Part shown: one piece after another, positions 34,174 through 46,403 of the stretch | Layout of the letters: every line of letters starts with the position of its first letter | Position numbering within the stretch: the stretch's first letter is position 1 | Assembly (NCBI RefSeq): GCF_021869535.1 | Contig: NW_026262734.1 | Span: 107,667,088-107,731,087 of the forward strand | Length of the DNA: 64,000 nucleotides | Origin: Mytilus californianus | Lineage: Eukaryota; Mollusca; Bivalvia; Mytilida; Mytilidae | Reading direction: 5' to 3' | Made by a program: the position numbers and the translations under genes | Notes under the pieces: model-generated | What the model was told of the DNA's origin: nothing | Database searches by the model: none | The model's input: the letters and a program-made list of their open reading frames with translations, nothing else

Positions 34174-34264
34174 CAAAGTGTAATATCTTGACTGGACTGG
34201 ACTGGACTCTCACATGCTTTAAAAAAACCATTCAAGGCCAGTCCAGTCAAGATATTCCACTTTG
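34174..34264. other. Hairpin (copy 2)
   Basis: The 24-base arms caaagtgtaatatcttgact(ggac) at 34174-34197 and 34241-34264 pair with a single mismatch. The loop is 43 nt. Total size (~90 nt) is in the pre-miRNA range, but nothing shows it is transcribed. Confidence 0.65.
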
Positions 34265-34879
34265 CATATTACTGGAGACATACGATGGGTACTAAGCTTA
34301 TCTTTTTAGTCCGTTATGGATAAACAACAGTTTCGTCCAATTAAGCACACAAACAGTTGCTTTTGGTATTAGAAAAACGTTTGATTTGTTACTTTTCAAA
34401 TACTAGTACATTGAAACTTCAAAATAATTTTTTAAATAATAATAATATTACCATGTATTCGACTTCAATTTTCTGCAATTAAATCAGTCACTGTTTATCT
34501 AGACTCAGTCACGTTAAAGATTATAATGAAAATTTGAAACTTAAGGAAAATTGCATTGTAAAGTAGCATCCGGTTTTTTTGGTAAATTATCATCCCAGTG
34601 GTATCTTCGTAACGTGGTCCCCTCGATTGCGAGAGTCACGTATTTCGATTGCAGGCTGTATCAAACTATAGACTTAAAAAATGATATTGCTGCCTTTCCG
34701 CTAAGCACAGTGCATTGTTGTAAGAGGAAGAACTGGTCTTCTCGGATTCAGAATAATGTGTCTGTATAGAATGGCATATCTTCCTCGGACTTTTATCGTG
34801 TGATATTGAACGTTAAAAATCTCTTTCTATTTTTGACATTTTTAACTATCATATCTATTTGTTTTGTTCACACATTATT

Positions 34880-35105
34880 GTCAATATAATGAAATTTTAT
34901 GCGACTGTCATACAAGTGAGAGGTTTAGCTAGTTATAAAACCAGGTTAAATCAACCATTTTCTACATCAGGAAATGCCGGTATCAAGTCAGGAATATGAC
35001 AGTTGTTTTCCATTCGTTTGATGTGTTTGAGCTTTTGATTTTGCAATTTGATAAGGGACTTTTCGATTTGAATTTTCCTTGGAGTTCGGTATTTCTTTTA
35101 TTTTA
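34880..35105 (+). repeat. R2 repeat
   Basis: It reads ctgtcatacaagtgagaggt, ttataaaaccaggttaaatc, agtcaggaatatgacagttg, then the end block ccttggagttcggtatttct. It abuts the minus-strand PLE remnant. Confidence 0.8.
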
Positions 35106-35109
35106 CTTT

Positions 35110-38100
35110 TTACTTTATTATTTGTTCCAATTGATTCAAAATCCTGTTTGGACTCAAATTTTCCATTAAAATACCAATCTCTTGGTTTAATAGCTTCCTT
35201 GTAAGCAACAACCCTCTATCAGGGAAATCATGATAGGAAACACAAGCGCTGGAATATCGTATCAACTGGGAAAGATATACGCCAAATGCAGGCGCTGCTG
35301 GAATCTTGCTACATAGAAATGGAAAGTTCGCAATTGAAAAGAGGAAATCATTTCTTTTGTCGTTAAGATTTTTTTCAACCAACCCTCATTGTCAATTTCT
35401 AGATGTCAGTCAAGATATGAGGCAGACTTAACTATATCTGTTATATCCTTTATCTCAATTTCGATTGGATAGATGCGTTCAACATAGTCACCAAACTTAA
35501 GATGCTTCTGCGAGAGGACATAATCTTTATAGCGGAAAGTAAAGTTAAAGGATAATAATGACTTTTTTTTATTCTTTCTAAGAAGCTCCTGTATAAAGTC
35601 AGTCTCATATGAATAAAGGAACAAGTCGGCAAGAAGATGAGCACAGTTGGTTCCCCTGGGAATTTCGATTGTTTGTTGAAAATCACGCCCTCCAAATGAA
35701 ACAAATATGTTGTCAATCAAGAAATCAAGAAATCAAGCATCTGGATAATGTTAGTTTCAGAGAATTGTTTTTTGAATCAGAGTGAATTTTTTTTACAAAG
35801 TACGATTTATCCCTCCCTAAGACAAGATACTTATATCTACGTTTGGCTTCTGTTTTACATGAAACAAAGCAGGACCAACTCTTTCAGTTTGGAATTTGGA
35901 ATACTTATAAATTGTTCTAACGTCAAATGTTTTAATACTATTGTAAGATGAAAGAGTTTTAGATTGTATGTACTCTAACAGATCTTTGGATTTTTTAGTA
36001 TCCACATCTGATTCACGCCACCTCTAGAGTAGGTAGTTTCACACTAACTTTGAAACCTGGCTATGATTATTATACAATTGATATCAATAGTTTAAAAAGA
36101 GGTATAGTGAAGCACTTGGAAGACCCAGCAATGAAACGTTGTTTTTATGACACTTATGTAATTTAGGTATCCAATACAATGAAGGAATATCTAGTTCTTT
36201 ATTAGTGGATGAAATTCTTAAGGAACATAGAACAGACCTATGATTATCCAAGATTTCCTCCTTGGTTAGTGTCGTGCGGTATATGTTGAGTTTCCATGTG
36301 AACTGTCAATACCTTATTCCTTTATCAAGCAGTTCATGTAGTGTGATTTTCACACCAAAAACGATGTTGTTTGGGGCTATATCTGAGGGGACAATAACAT
36401 ATTTGCCATGGAGGTAGAACATATGTTTTGCAACGAGATTGATGTAGCATGTGTATTTATAGATCCATTCAGGTTTTTTTAATTCTGATTTGTATCAAGG
36501 ACCTCAAAGCCTTAATCCATTCTGAGAGAGTATCTTCGTCTACTTTCTCGCGTATTAACCATTTCCTGGCATAATCCTCTAATGAATCCATAAGTATTTT
36601 AAAGTTGTATATCCAATTGATGGATTGAGACCCACAATATTTCGGGCATTGGGTAACATATTTTGTAGAGAATTGTTATTGACAATGTTTAGGTCAACAG
36701 TAATAACGAGGCCAGTCGGATTATATATGAATTGGGAAATTAGCACAGGTGCAATCAGGTGCAATCAGGAGGTTTATACTTGAATTCGTCAATATGGAGA
36801 TCCTGCAACACGTTTTTGAAATTGAAATTTTAGCTGCAAATGGTATGGTATAGGTATAACAAATGATAGATACAGAGTGATCTTTAAAATAGGGAGGTAT
36901 TTTCGAAGGAACTGATTTATGATAAAGGATATTGCCCATGTTGATGTTGAAAAATCTGTGACTGGCAATATCCGCGATGATAGCTGTAAGTTTGTATTGG
37001 TTTGAATGGGTGTTTGTGACAGTGGATTACAAACATATGTTGGTCAGAAAATGAAGTTTTGAAATGGATAGGGAATAAAGTTTAGTGTTAATGTGATGCA
37101 TAAATAAAGGCAACAGTAGTATACAGCTGTTCAAAAGTCATAAATCGAGATTGAGAGAAAACAAATCCGGGTTACAAACTAAAACCGAGGGAAACACATC
37201 AACTATAAGTGGAAAACAACGGAACAACAGAAACACTGAAGTGCAACAAAAACAAACGCCAACATACATAGAAACGGACCATTTGATAACAACTGCCATA
37301 TTCCTGACTTGGTACAGGACATTTTAAGAAAAAATAGTGGGGTGAAGCTAAAATGACAACACTAAGTGACAGGAATACAGTACAAACAAACGCAAGATCA
37401 CTCAGCACAGAGAAACGCATAAATAAATAATATAATAGTACATTTCAACATGTAATCCGCAGAATAACAACGGACGTCTTCCTATAACAACAACACAGCA
37501 CACCACAAACAGTGACGTATTTTTGTGACGTATATATAATCTTGAAATTCATACAATTATATGAAACGAGATCCAAACAATTACAATTATTTTCACAATA
37601 CTAGCTCAAATAATAATAGATTATGACGGTCTTGAAAGGCTATTTTAAATTATTGCTGTGACAACGTCATAATTATTTGGACTAACACTATAACTTATCC
37701 ACGGAAAATGGAATTTAACTCGACTATACTGGCAAATAAGACATATGTGAAATGTACCGAAAATACAGAATTCAAACCACAAACGATGCATACCCAACGG
37801 CTTTTGTATAAGGGTATCAGGTCAGTAATTGAGACATCATGGAGAGTAGGTGATGTATTATAATGATGACCATTTCTGCATCTACGTCGAGGAGTAGAGT
37901 TGAAAGTTGTCATCACATTCACCGAGCTACATGAAGGACTAGATAGAATACCTATACCATCAATTCTGTCATTGCAACCATATGGTAATATCAGAGCTAC
38001 CAATTCTCGAAACCAGTAGTCTTCTTTTTGTATAAGTAGAGGTGTTGCAAGATGAGGATTGTTAGTCCTGTGGTATGTTTTTTGATGATGCAAACTTGCA

Positions 38101-38215
38101 TAATAAGGATTGAATGATCAGGCTGATTAAAATGCTGGTAAATGATTTGCTTGTTTTTTATGTCTGATCTATGGTCACACATACGTTTATTAAGCTGACA
38201 TATACCAATCCACAA
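35110..38215 (-). pseudogene. Decayed PLE (endonuclease to reverse transcriptase), minus strand
   Basis: Reading from 38215 down: a GIY-YIG C-terminal half (LNKRMCDHRSDIKNK, YQHFNQPDHS, then KEDYWFRELV...PYGCND at about 38040-37960), linker (GIGILSSPSCSSVNVM, SITDLIPL), an R1 insertion (37800-37085), PPYF and PTGLVITVDLNIVNNNSLQN (36939-36600), then RT motif B (IPRGTNCAHLLADLFLYSYE) and motif C at 35720-35406, and the thumb (FPFLCSKIPAAPAFGVYLSQ) at 35382-35110. Motif C reads FRYKDY, replacing the YxDD aspartate pair, so catalysis is lost. There are many frame changes and stops. The domain order again places the endonuclease before the RT. Confidence 0.8.
37085..37800 (-). repeat. R1 repeat inserted in the PLE remnant
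   Basis: In reverse orientation it runs from cgtttgtggtttgaattctg (37800 side) to the block cagtagtatacagctgttca (37110). It is continuous where the 22310 copy is split by the LINE. The frame at 37199-37420 belongs to it. Confidence 0.75.
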
Positions 38216-38369
38216 AGGTTAAACTCTAATCCGTAGACGAGGTTTGTTGATTCACAATACAGATCATCGAACCTTCTGGTAAAGTAAGATTTTTAGTTAA
38301 ATTGCTCGTAAATTGAGCGTTTGTTATTAAGATTTTACAGTTTTTGCAGTTTAGGTTTTATATTTAGAA

Positions 38370-38870
38370 ATGAGACAGAAATGAACTTTCCATTTCTATG
38401 TAGAAACATTACAGCAGCGTCAACATATGGAGTTGATACAATATTCCAGAGCTTGGATTTAGAATCATGATTTCCTTGATAGTGGGTTGCTGCTTATATA
38501 GAAGTAAGCCTTTTAACTAAAAGTTCAAAGTGGTAAAGTTAAAACATCCCTTTGAAAAATTTTACTGATCACGAGTAAGTTAACCTTTATGGAATTTCTG
38601 TTTCACAGATTACGATTGATATTTTCCAATTGTCGTAACCGTAATCCCGTCATCTATTATTCAAATACGACCTACAGAATTAGACTTATCACCGGAGTTG
38701 TACTTACATGAGCAACGCGACGGATGTCACATGTGGAACAGGATCTGTTGAAATTCCAGAGCACGTTCAAAACGTTATAAAGATGATGTTTTGTTTGTGA
38801 CCCGGATTTGTTTCAGTTATATCGATTTATGACTATTGAACAGCGGTATACTGCTATCGCTTTTATTTTT
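38370..38870 (+). mobile_element. PLE 3' fragment followed by R1 end
   Basis: 38390-38490 encodes a decayed FPFLCRNITAASTYGV (PLE thumb). 38530-38770 is the PLE tail (ttgtcgtaaccgtaatcccg, caacgcgacggatgtcacat). 38790-38865 matches the R1 end (gacccggatttgtttcag, cagcggtatactgctatc). Confidence 0.6.
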
Positions 38871-39075
38871 GTTTCTTCACAAAATACGTATCTATCCCAT
38901 CAAACTTGATATAATAAAGGATACAATTATGTTAAGGAATGCATCATTCTCATAGCTCTTATTTGTTTTCTTATACTTTTGGGTTTTTTTGGTTATTTAA
39001 GATCTACTACTTTTGTACTAACTATCAATATTCGTATCTAATGCAATAAATTGAACAGCTGCTTCATATCTTGAC

Positions 39076-39640
39076 GTGAGTTTAGAAATATACAATTATG
39101 AGCATTCTATTTCAGTTTCACCACTATGCAACAATGCCTACATATGGACTATATATCTCTTAATTATTACGATATTAGGGGCTTGCATTTCATATAATTA
39201 TTTCTGTAATAGAGGGTTGATTGTTACAATGAAACTATTGATCAAAAGGTTGCTACTAAAAAATTGCGAAGTCGTCCCATCGAAAATTTTATGATTTGGT
39301 GGATTGTATATCTGTGTCCCTGATGATCACGGATATGTTCCACTTGCCGTGGACACAATTCCGTCTTCTGTCCTGTGTGGCATCAGCGAATGTGACCTAT
39401 AACGGATGTTTTTGCCATGAGCAACGCAATAGGTGCCATAAGTGGGGCAGGATCTATTTATCTTTCCTTAGAACCTGTTTTTTGTTGCTAAGTATTTATT
39501 TTTCTGTGTAATGTTTTGTAGACGTTTGTTTGTGTTTTCTAAATTTATGTTTTTGGCAATGTCATTGTTCATTTTTCTTCTTCTTAAGATCTTTAGGCCC
39601 TTTGGTATCTTTTTTCTATATTAATTTGTATTTTTTGACA
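39076..39640 (+). mobile_element. PLE 3' fragment
   Basis: 39100-39290 carries thumb remnants (VSPLCNNAYIWTIYLL, FCNRGLIVTMKLLIKR). 39295-39640 is the PLE tail (tgatgatcacggatatgttc, ttgccatgagcaacgcaata, tggggcaggatctatttatc). The 72- and 71-residue frames here are pieces of the element, not genes. Confidence 0.65.
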
Positions 39641-39689
39641 TGATTAACCAGTTCTGACAACTTAAAATATTAAAACATATCTTGTCAAA

Positions 39690-39915
39690 AACAAAAAGAG
39701 CAAACCATAGTCATGCGTATTCAACATGTAAGCACAAAACACATTATTCTGACTAAGAGCCTACCAGTCATTGCTTTTACTTCTAAATGCCTCGTGCTAA
39801 GCGGAGAAGCAGCAATGACCAATTAAAAAGTCTTTGGTTTAACCCGGCCAGGGTTCGAGCTTACGATCTTCCGCACAGGATACAACAAGACCACAAAGGC
39901 AGTCTACGAAATACA
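39690..39915 (-). mobile_element. tRNA-derived SINE
   Basis: On the minus strand ggtcttgttgtatcctgtgc, a B-box-like gctcgaaccctggccgggtt and the body block aaagactttttaattggtca, ttgctgcttctccgcttagc appear. The same body occurs at 48230-48585 and 55310-55640. Confidence 0.65.
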
Positions 39916-41255
39916 AAAATGGGGAACTATTCACAAAATATGTAATAAACCCATTTTTGTTCATGTGGATTAGTTAATGCCTAATATACTTAGTTAAAGG
40001 AAATAGTAAGTTATTCCAATTTAAATCTTATGTTAAAATCCGTTGATAAGTGGATCATTTACAAATATCTTTTAAGGATTTCATATTTAAGGATTGAGAA
40101 CGTGGTGTTATATGTGACAAGATGGATATATCCGTGGTCATCTATGACACATATATAATGTAATGGTCAACTAAACCAAGTAAAAACCCTTGGTTGAACC
40201 GGTCCTAGTGTGATGCTGATATATTGCTTTAACATACAGTCCATGCAGACATTTTCCTTAAATGGTACTAATCAAGTGTCTCTACTTGGGTTCTGCTGAA
40301 ATTTTAAAATGAATTTCAATAGTTGAAAGGGGTCTTACTGATACTATTTACAAAGATCTCATGACATTTCAATCGCAAAACAATTAAAACTTTCTTGCCA
40401 GATATATACTATTTGTTTTAACTTTGCTTTTGATGATATATTTTTTCATATGGGCAAAATAGATCAAATTATTTTGAGCATTCAATTGTGTTAATATAAT
40501 CATTTTCACTGAGTTCTTTCAGTTGAAACACTTCCGTTAATAACTACAGGGAAATAATTTACGATTTTTCTTGATATTGATGCTGATTGACAACTCAAAA
40601 TATGGACCTTGTACACTCCATTTGATTTAAGTAGTTAAAAAAGAGAGACTATACCGATAAGTAATTTCACATCATATCCTTACTTTTGGCGTTTACGTGT
40701 TGCTATGGATTTTAGTTATATTGAATTTTTTTCATAATGGCTTTCATACAAATAAATTAAAATCTTATCATTTGTTTTTTTTCTAACCACCCCTTTAATG
40801 ATGTGATAAACAACGACTAAAAGTTCCAAAAGACAATGTGAGATAAGAGCCTTCTATGACCTATTATTTCACTGAAATTTAAACTTACACTCAAGATTTC
40901 CGTTTATGTCTGTTTTACAGATGAGGTAAATGAAAATGTAAAAGGTAGTCAATGATCCCAGACATCTGAATAAACGTAGTTGTGACGTCATTAAAAATGC
41001 CTTGATTTTGGTCGATTTTCATCTAATATTATGATCAGTAAATGCAGTAACTAACTAACTCAAACTAGATGTTTGTTCCTATTTTAAGGAACTTGCATGT
41101 GCTCAACATTTCCAGCTCAAAAATGTGTGTAATATGTAGTTTTTGAAAACTATAACAATAAAAAAACTAATAAGGTTTTCAACCACACAGCATATGTGCT
41201 TTAGCAAGATTTTTTAATTAATGTTTTCGGTACTCAAATTTGCACTAACGATTTG
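39915..41255. other. Gene-less stretch
   Basis: No exon and no recognised repeat. Composition is AT-rich and uniform. Confidence 0.4.
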
Positions 41256-41600
41256 ACCCTAATTCTATTTTGGTTTGAGCGCCACTGATGAGTCTTGCAG
41301 ACTCACCGCGGCTTGTGTTTACATAAAAACAATCATGTTATCGTTGATAAGCTATTTAATAAAAACATGTTAGGAACAACATGACAGATGCCACATATCG
41401 AGCAAGAAATGCCTGTACCAAGTCACCGGTTTTGGTGGGCGTCGTGTTGCTCAGTCTCTAGTATACTATGTTTTGTTTAAAAGACCGTTGTCTGTATATT
41501 GATCGTTTATTTATCTTTTTGCAATTGCAAAAAAAGTTTGTGTTCGACTCACGAGTTTGAATGACCAGTCAGCTGTACAAAATTATAAGTGTGATACATT
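41255..41600 (+). mobile_element. Hammerhead relic followed by a PLE tail fragment
   Basis: 41280-41322 has an intact CTGATGA (41285-41291) with a GTC...GAC stem II, then TCAC where GAAA is expected. 41370-41600 is a PLE tail (taggaacaacatgacagatg, cgtcgtgttgctcagtctct). The two lie 50 bp apart. Confidence 0.5.
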
Positions 41601-42184
41601 TGATTAGTTTTGAAGCCGTTTTGGTTGTATTGTTAATTTTATATTAAGTTCCAAAATTGTGGTTAAAAGAAACAAAGCCAGGATTATGTTCCTTAAAATA
41701 ACCCTTAACCTTTAACCCGATTAGTGATTCATTCTAAACTTACTTAATCGCCTCGAATTTTCTTAATAACAAGGTCAATGATAAATACATCTAAAACTCC
41801 TATTTGAGATAGGATAGAGTATAATTGTTTTGCCGTTTTTTTATTTGATATAAATCTTTATTTTGGTCTTTTAATTGCATTTTGTAAAGGAATAAAACGA
41901 TAACTGACGCTATCTTAAATAGAGTCTCCTATAAACTGAGATAAGAAAAATCTCAGATCAATAATCGCAATAAGAGAAGTGATGTACAAGGGTATGACAT
42001 ATATATTTTATTTTGAAAAAAAATATTTTCTCTACTTAATTTGTTAAAAATATTTTTTTGTACGAGTTTAAGTTTTTTAAAACTATGTGTTGTATTTAGT
42101 TATTTCCTACCTTTAAAAGAAACCAATAGATTTTGTTTACTATCCTACTTAATTCTTTTTCAAAGCAGTTTAGAATCAAATAAT

Positions 42185-42405
42185 TCAGAATATAATATAA
42201 AGTATAACAAATGATTGAGGTCGAAAGAAAATTCAAAAAGGGGAAGTCCATAATATGGCATAAAAACTGAAAAAAAGGAAAAGCTATCAAATAAGTGAAA
42301 AAGCGAAAAACAACTGCCATATTCCTGACTTGGAACATAATTGGTCCGAAGAAAATGGTAGGTTAAACCTGGTTTTATAACCAGCTTAACATTTTACTTA
42401 AATCT
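42185..42405 (-). repeat. R2 repeat (reverse)
   Basis: The sequence runs from agaaaattcaaaaaggggaa, through caactgccatattcctgact, to taaacctggttttataacca. The frame at 42096-42338 is R2. Confidence 0.7.
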
Positions 42406-42424
42406 AGTCCCCCTTATAAAGACG

Positions 42425-42960
42425 AATATAAAAATAAGAAGATGTGGTATGATTGCCATTGGGACTACAGAGACCATATAACGCTGAAGTTAACAACTAT
42501 AGGTCAACAATTAGCAAAACCCATACTATTTATCGCATCGCGGGAAAATTATGACGTTGTGATTGATTTAACGCCGTCACGTGGTGACCCCTATGGATCC
42601 GTATGGGGTAAGTACATTTCATATGGGGTTCATGACGTCACGTCTACTGTTAATTTTGACGTCATCTATTGATGTTGTTGTATTTCGTTGTTTATTTTTC
42701 TACAAAACGCGGCAGGAAAAGTCCCGCCTGCGATAAATTCGTAAACGGTTCACTACTGACTTCCTACGGACCATAGAGGGTGAGTAAAATCCATAGCAGT
42801 TTCGGCCTTCGGCCTCACCCGTATGAATTTCACTAACCCGCTATGGATCCGTACAGGGGTCAGTAGCGAACCATATAATGTATAATAGTAAGCTATAAAA
42901 GGCTCCGAAAGGATAAATGTAAAATAATTCAAACGAGAAAACTAACGGCCTGAGTTAAGT
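42425..42960 (+). repeat. R3 repeat with an insertion
   Basis: R3 begins at ataagaagatgtggtatgat, is interrupted after aaaacccatac at about 42526, and resumes near 42885 with agtaagctataaaaggctcc. The insert (42527-42884) holds two inverted relatives of gacccctatggatccgta, a ggccttcggcc hairpin and two tgacgtca sites. Confidence 0.6.
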
Positions 42961-43690
42961 TTCTTACAGCACCACCAGTATAATGTGTAAGATATTGAAT
43001 GATTATGTACTATTTGTGTAAACACGACAATAACATAACGATAGAAGGAATTATCCTCGCTCTAATATCAAGAATCAAAATACCATAAATTTCAATATAA
43101 TCATTACATCGTTTCTAATAAGTTCGTACCATAGCAGAAATCATTCATTCAACAAACGATCCAATATTTAGTACACCATATCGCTTAAAAAGATTACTGT
43201 TTTTGTTTCGAGAAATAAGAAAAGCGATTCCTTTTCGACACACTTGATGTTGTTGGTATTTATCAAGTCCCAGGTATAATAATATCAACATCTCTATTTT
43301 GCGCAGAATGAGTCAGGATATAAAAATTTCAACCACCTGCAGTTTGCTCCGTGTCTATGGATGTTTTATCTGCCTTTGTTTAAAAACCTTTGGTACTGTC
43401 TATATTCGAACTAAATTGTTTTTCATATAGTTATTGAAGTTCAATTCACTATTTCAATAGCCCCCCTCACTTCCGTTATTAATATCGCCGGGTCGTCAAG
43501 ATGTTCGCCGAAACATCTTTCTTAAATTTTTAAAATACAATTTTTTCTACAGTAAAAAAATGGCCTTTGGAATTATTATGGTGATGTATATTTAACAAGT
43601 AGACTAAATAGAGTTTGGAAGATTTATATTCAAACAGACAGTCGATGTGACAATGTACACTATTTGATTGACCCATCTGTCTGATTTAGT
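42960..43690. other. Gene-less stretch
   Basis: No exon or repeat family recognised. Confidence 0.35.
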
Positions 43691-43985
43691 GTGTTCTTTA
43701 ACTCATTTTTAGATTGATGATGTCCAGCCACTCAATAACCCACATTTCAGTGAGTGCTTGCAATGAAATTAAAATTAAGAATACCACTGGAAGTAGGAAA
43801 TCTGCATCATATCTATGCCTTTCCTTTGATATTGGCACAGATAGAAGCCTTCAAACTATAATCTATGCCAAACGTGATGATTTAAACTTTTCAATCGCAA
43901 GCTTCCCATTTCTCAGTAGCAACATACACTCTACCCCATCGTAATGCGTTTTCATATCTCAATAAATACTTTGCTCTCGTGCATC
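43690..43985 (+). pseudogene. PLE reverse transcriptase fragment
   Basis: The frame contains SRKSASYLCLSFDIGTD, then IIYAKRDDLNFSIASFPFL and SSNIHSTPS. This is the PLE segment between motif C and the thumb (SASYLDL...LYDKRDDFNFPIVNFPFL). About 90 codons remain, unconnected to other parts. Confidence 0.7.
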
Positions 43986-43989
43986 TTTA

Positions 43990-44680
43990 TAGAATACTTA
44001 CTCTATAAACAGATGTGTGCTCTTGACGCACCCGGTTTCGCTTTGTTGTGGAGTTCATGTAATTCCCTCAGTTTTTTTTTTAGTTTATTTGTATTTTTTC
44101 AATTTATAACACATAAACATCAATAAAATACTGTATCTCCTAGTTCTAACCATTTGATTTAATAAAAAAAAGATATATCTAAAAGCAAATAAAAAAACCA
44201 AAACTAACAAATTGAATAGATTGTGACCATTATCATGTCTGTTGATACAATGCATGAAATTTATTACTTTTAAGCTTTTAGTTCATTTCTTTAAAATGCG
44301 CTTTTCACATTTACATAGATGATTTGTATTTAACGTTATGACAAAAGAGCGAAAATAACTTCTCGCAATTTGTTTTAACGTTCAAGTATATATTAAAGAA
44401 TTAAATATGTGTCTATGCTAAGTTACTTCTTTTTACGTGAAATACAATCTTTAAAGTATATATAATTTATAAATGAATAATGAGTTGTTCCTTATTTGTT
44501 TAGTAATTTTGTTCCAGTTTTAATCAGATGTGGATTCTTGAAAAGTCTAAAGATCACAGAAAAATGTTGCATATCAAACAATTTCTAGTTTTTACTCATT
44601 CATCATCACAAGATTTGTTATAAAATAATATGGTCATATATATAAATGGACTGTTACAAATTTTTTTTCGAAATACTTAG
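43990..44680. other. Gene-less stretch
   Basis: No exon or repeat family recognised. Confidence 0.35.
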
Positions 44681-44840
44681 GATTTTCTATCCCAGTAATC
44701 GATTTCTTGTATTTGGCAAAACCTTTCACACTCTTGTGTCCTCTTATCCTTCGTTTTTTATTTGGCCTTTTTAACTGTATTGATTCGAGCGTCACTGATA
44801 AGTCTTTTGTAGGTGAAACGCACGACTTGCATACACAGTT
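44680..44840 (+). ncRNA. Hammerhead-bearing repeat relic
   Basis: CTGATAA at 44795-44801 (one change from CTGATGA), then GTGAAAC with the GAAAC box intact at 44815-44819, and a GC-rich stem-III-like part. The ~100 bp before it (ttgtatttggcaaaac, ctcttgtgtcctc) correspond to the leader of the 61083 copy. This is the copy with an intact second core box. Confidence 0.5.
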
Positions 44841-45540
44841 TATCACATAATTTTAAAGTAAGTATCATTCTGCACATTTTGTAAAAATCCCAAAGTCATT
44901 ATCATATCACAACAGGGAGTAAATTGATAATGAACTTATGTAATTAAAAGCACATGATAATTACTCTAAATATATGGGCATTTGGAAGGGGCTAATATGT
45001 CAATCATCTGTTGATACCAGTGTCCAGCTGTTAATCCCTGACCACAAGATAAATATTGTGGTCTTATCTCACTGTATTGCATCAAAAGTAATTTATATAA
45101 CCATGGAAGTAAACAGAGAAAAGGAAAAATCTAGAAGGAAAAAATCTACCAAAATGAAAAAAAAACTATGGATAAGAGTGTGAAAGTATCTTTGAAAGCC
45201 TCTGACGAAGGTTCTTAATACAAACAAGAAGAATATGTCTCTGAATCTTCTACATTTAAATGATGAGCGTGTCTTCTGTTGGAAGTTTTAGACATTTTAA
45301 TCAATTTTAAGTTTATATGAAATTTTTCAATTCCATAAAACTAAAAAATCATGTGGGACATTCTATTTTCAGGAAGGGGATGGTCTTGATCTTTTTATTA
45401 ACATATCTTTTATTACATAATTTCAATGTTCTAGCTAATTTCATAGTATATTTCTTTTTAAAATACAAATGAAAAGTATTCTTTATAGTGAGAATGATGA
45501 TGTTAAATATTGATTATATGCAGCTGGTCAATCCTGTTAT
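44840..45540. other. Gene-less stretch
   Basis: No exon or known repeat; the Lys/Arg-rich frame at 44974-45183 looks like low-complexity chance. Confidence 0.35.
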
Positions 45541-46370
45541 TCTATTATCTTAAACTGTCTGGACAGAGGCGGAGCTTTGTCTATATTTCATTAGTACATT
45601 ACAGATGTTGGTCAAATCTGTGACGTCAAACTCTCGCCAAATGCCAAGTTAGTGTTGAAAGTGCACAAATAATGCAAAATTTACAGTCTCAAAGACACAA
45701 ACTGTGTGGTTCTATTGATTGAATAGTGGTGTCAGAACACTCCTGGGGTGTTCCCAGTGGAATTTTTATATTTATGTTGCATTTATAGGGGTTCTAAGGA
45801 GGGAATTCAGTTTTTAGGTGATTTCTCAGAACAATTTTTCATGAGAATTGTTAGCAAAAAATGAAAATAGAAGCTTTATGGGTACCCCCTTTGGTTTGGT
45901 TTAGATATATGTGATTAAATGGAGTATTTACTACAATACCGTGTCCCAGTTTTTGGATAATTTGTTTCTTAATGAATTTATAGGTCTCCAAAGATGAAAG
46001 GTGAAATGAGGTATGGCACCCAGCAGTTAAATCAATATATCTTCTTACTTAAGGCATATATCAAAAATCTGAGACACAGTTTTGTAGCTTGAGTATGGTT
46101 GATTAAAGGGATGAAAACAAATTTTTACTACCATTTGACCTGAATGTGCCATTTTAATCCAAGTTGGAAGACCACTTTTTTGGCAAATAATGAGCTATAT
46201 TTTTAAATGAATCATACCAAAAATAAATGTATCTATAGATTAAGAAAGAGTAATATTTCAGCTTTAAAATGAATTACAGATTTTAAAAATCCATTGAGTA
46301 GTTTTGGAGAAATTAATCTTTAAAGACTGTTGGTTGGAGTCAGAAAAATCTGACTGTAGTGCTACCTTAA
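45540..46370. mobile_element. Probable MITE with a TTAA right end
   Basis: The right end, read inward, is TTAAGGTAGCACTACAGTCA (46370 leftward), followed by the small palindrome gtcagaaaaatctgac. It resembles other TTAAGG-starting elements in this window. No matching left end was found, so the left limit is a guess. Confidence 0.35.
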
Positions 46371-46403
46371 AGGAATTGTTTAGACTGTATAGGTTATGTT
46401 CTT

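Larger units (their letters stand above)
29688..34746. repeat. 5.05 kb tandem duplication, copy 2
   Basis: It starts with the last ~53 bp of the MITE and repeats copy 1 in order: PLE tail, R3 (30990-31465), signal exon (32392-32446), reverse R3 part and hairpin (34174-34264). It ends at ctcgga, 34747 being unique. Because the full MITE is only in copy 1, the duplication postdates the MITE. Confidence 0.95.

Noticed and set aside
34551..34769. 72-residue frame at the end of copy 2
   Set aside because: The copy 1 equivalent is full of stops and frame changes, so no coding constraint is evident.
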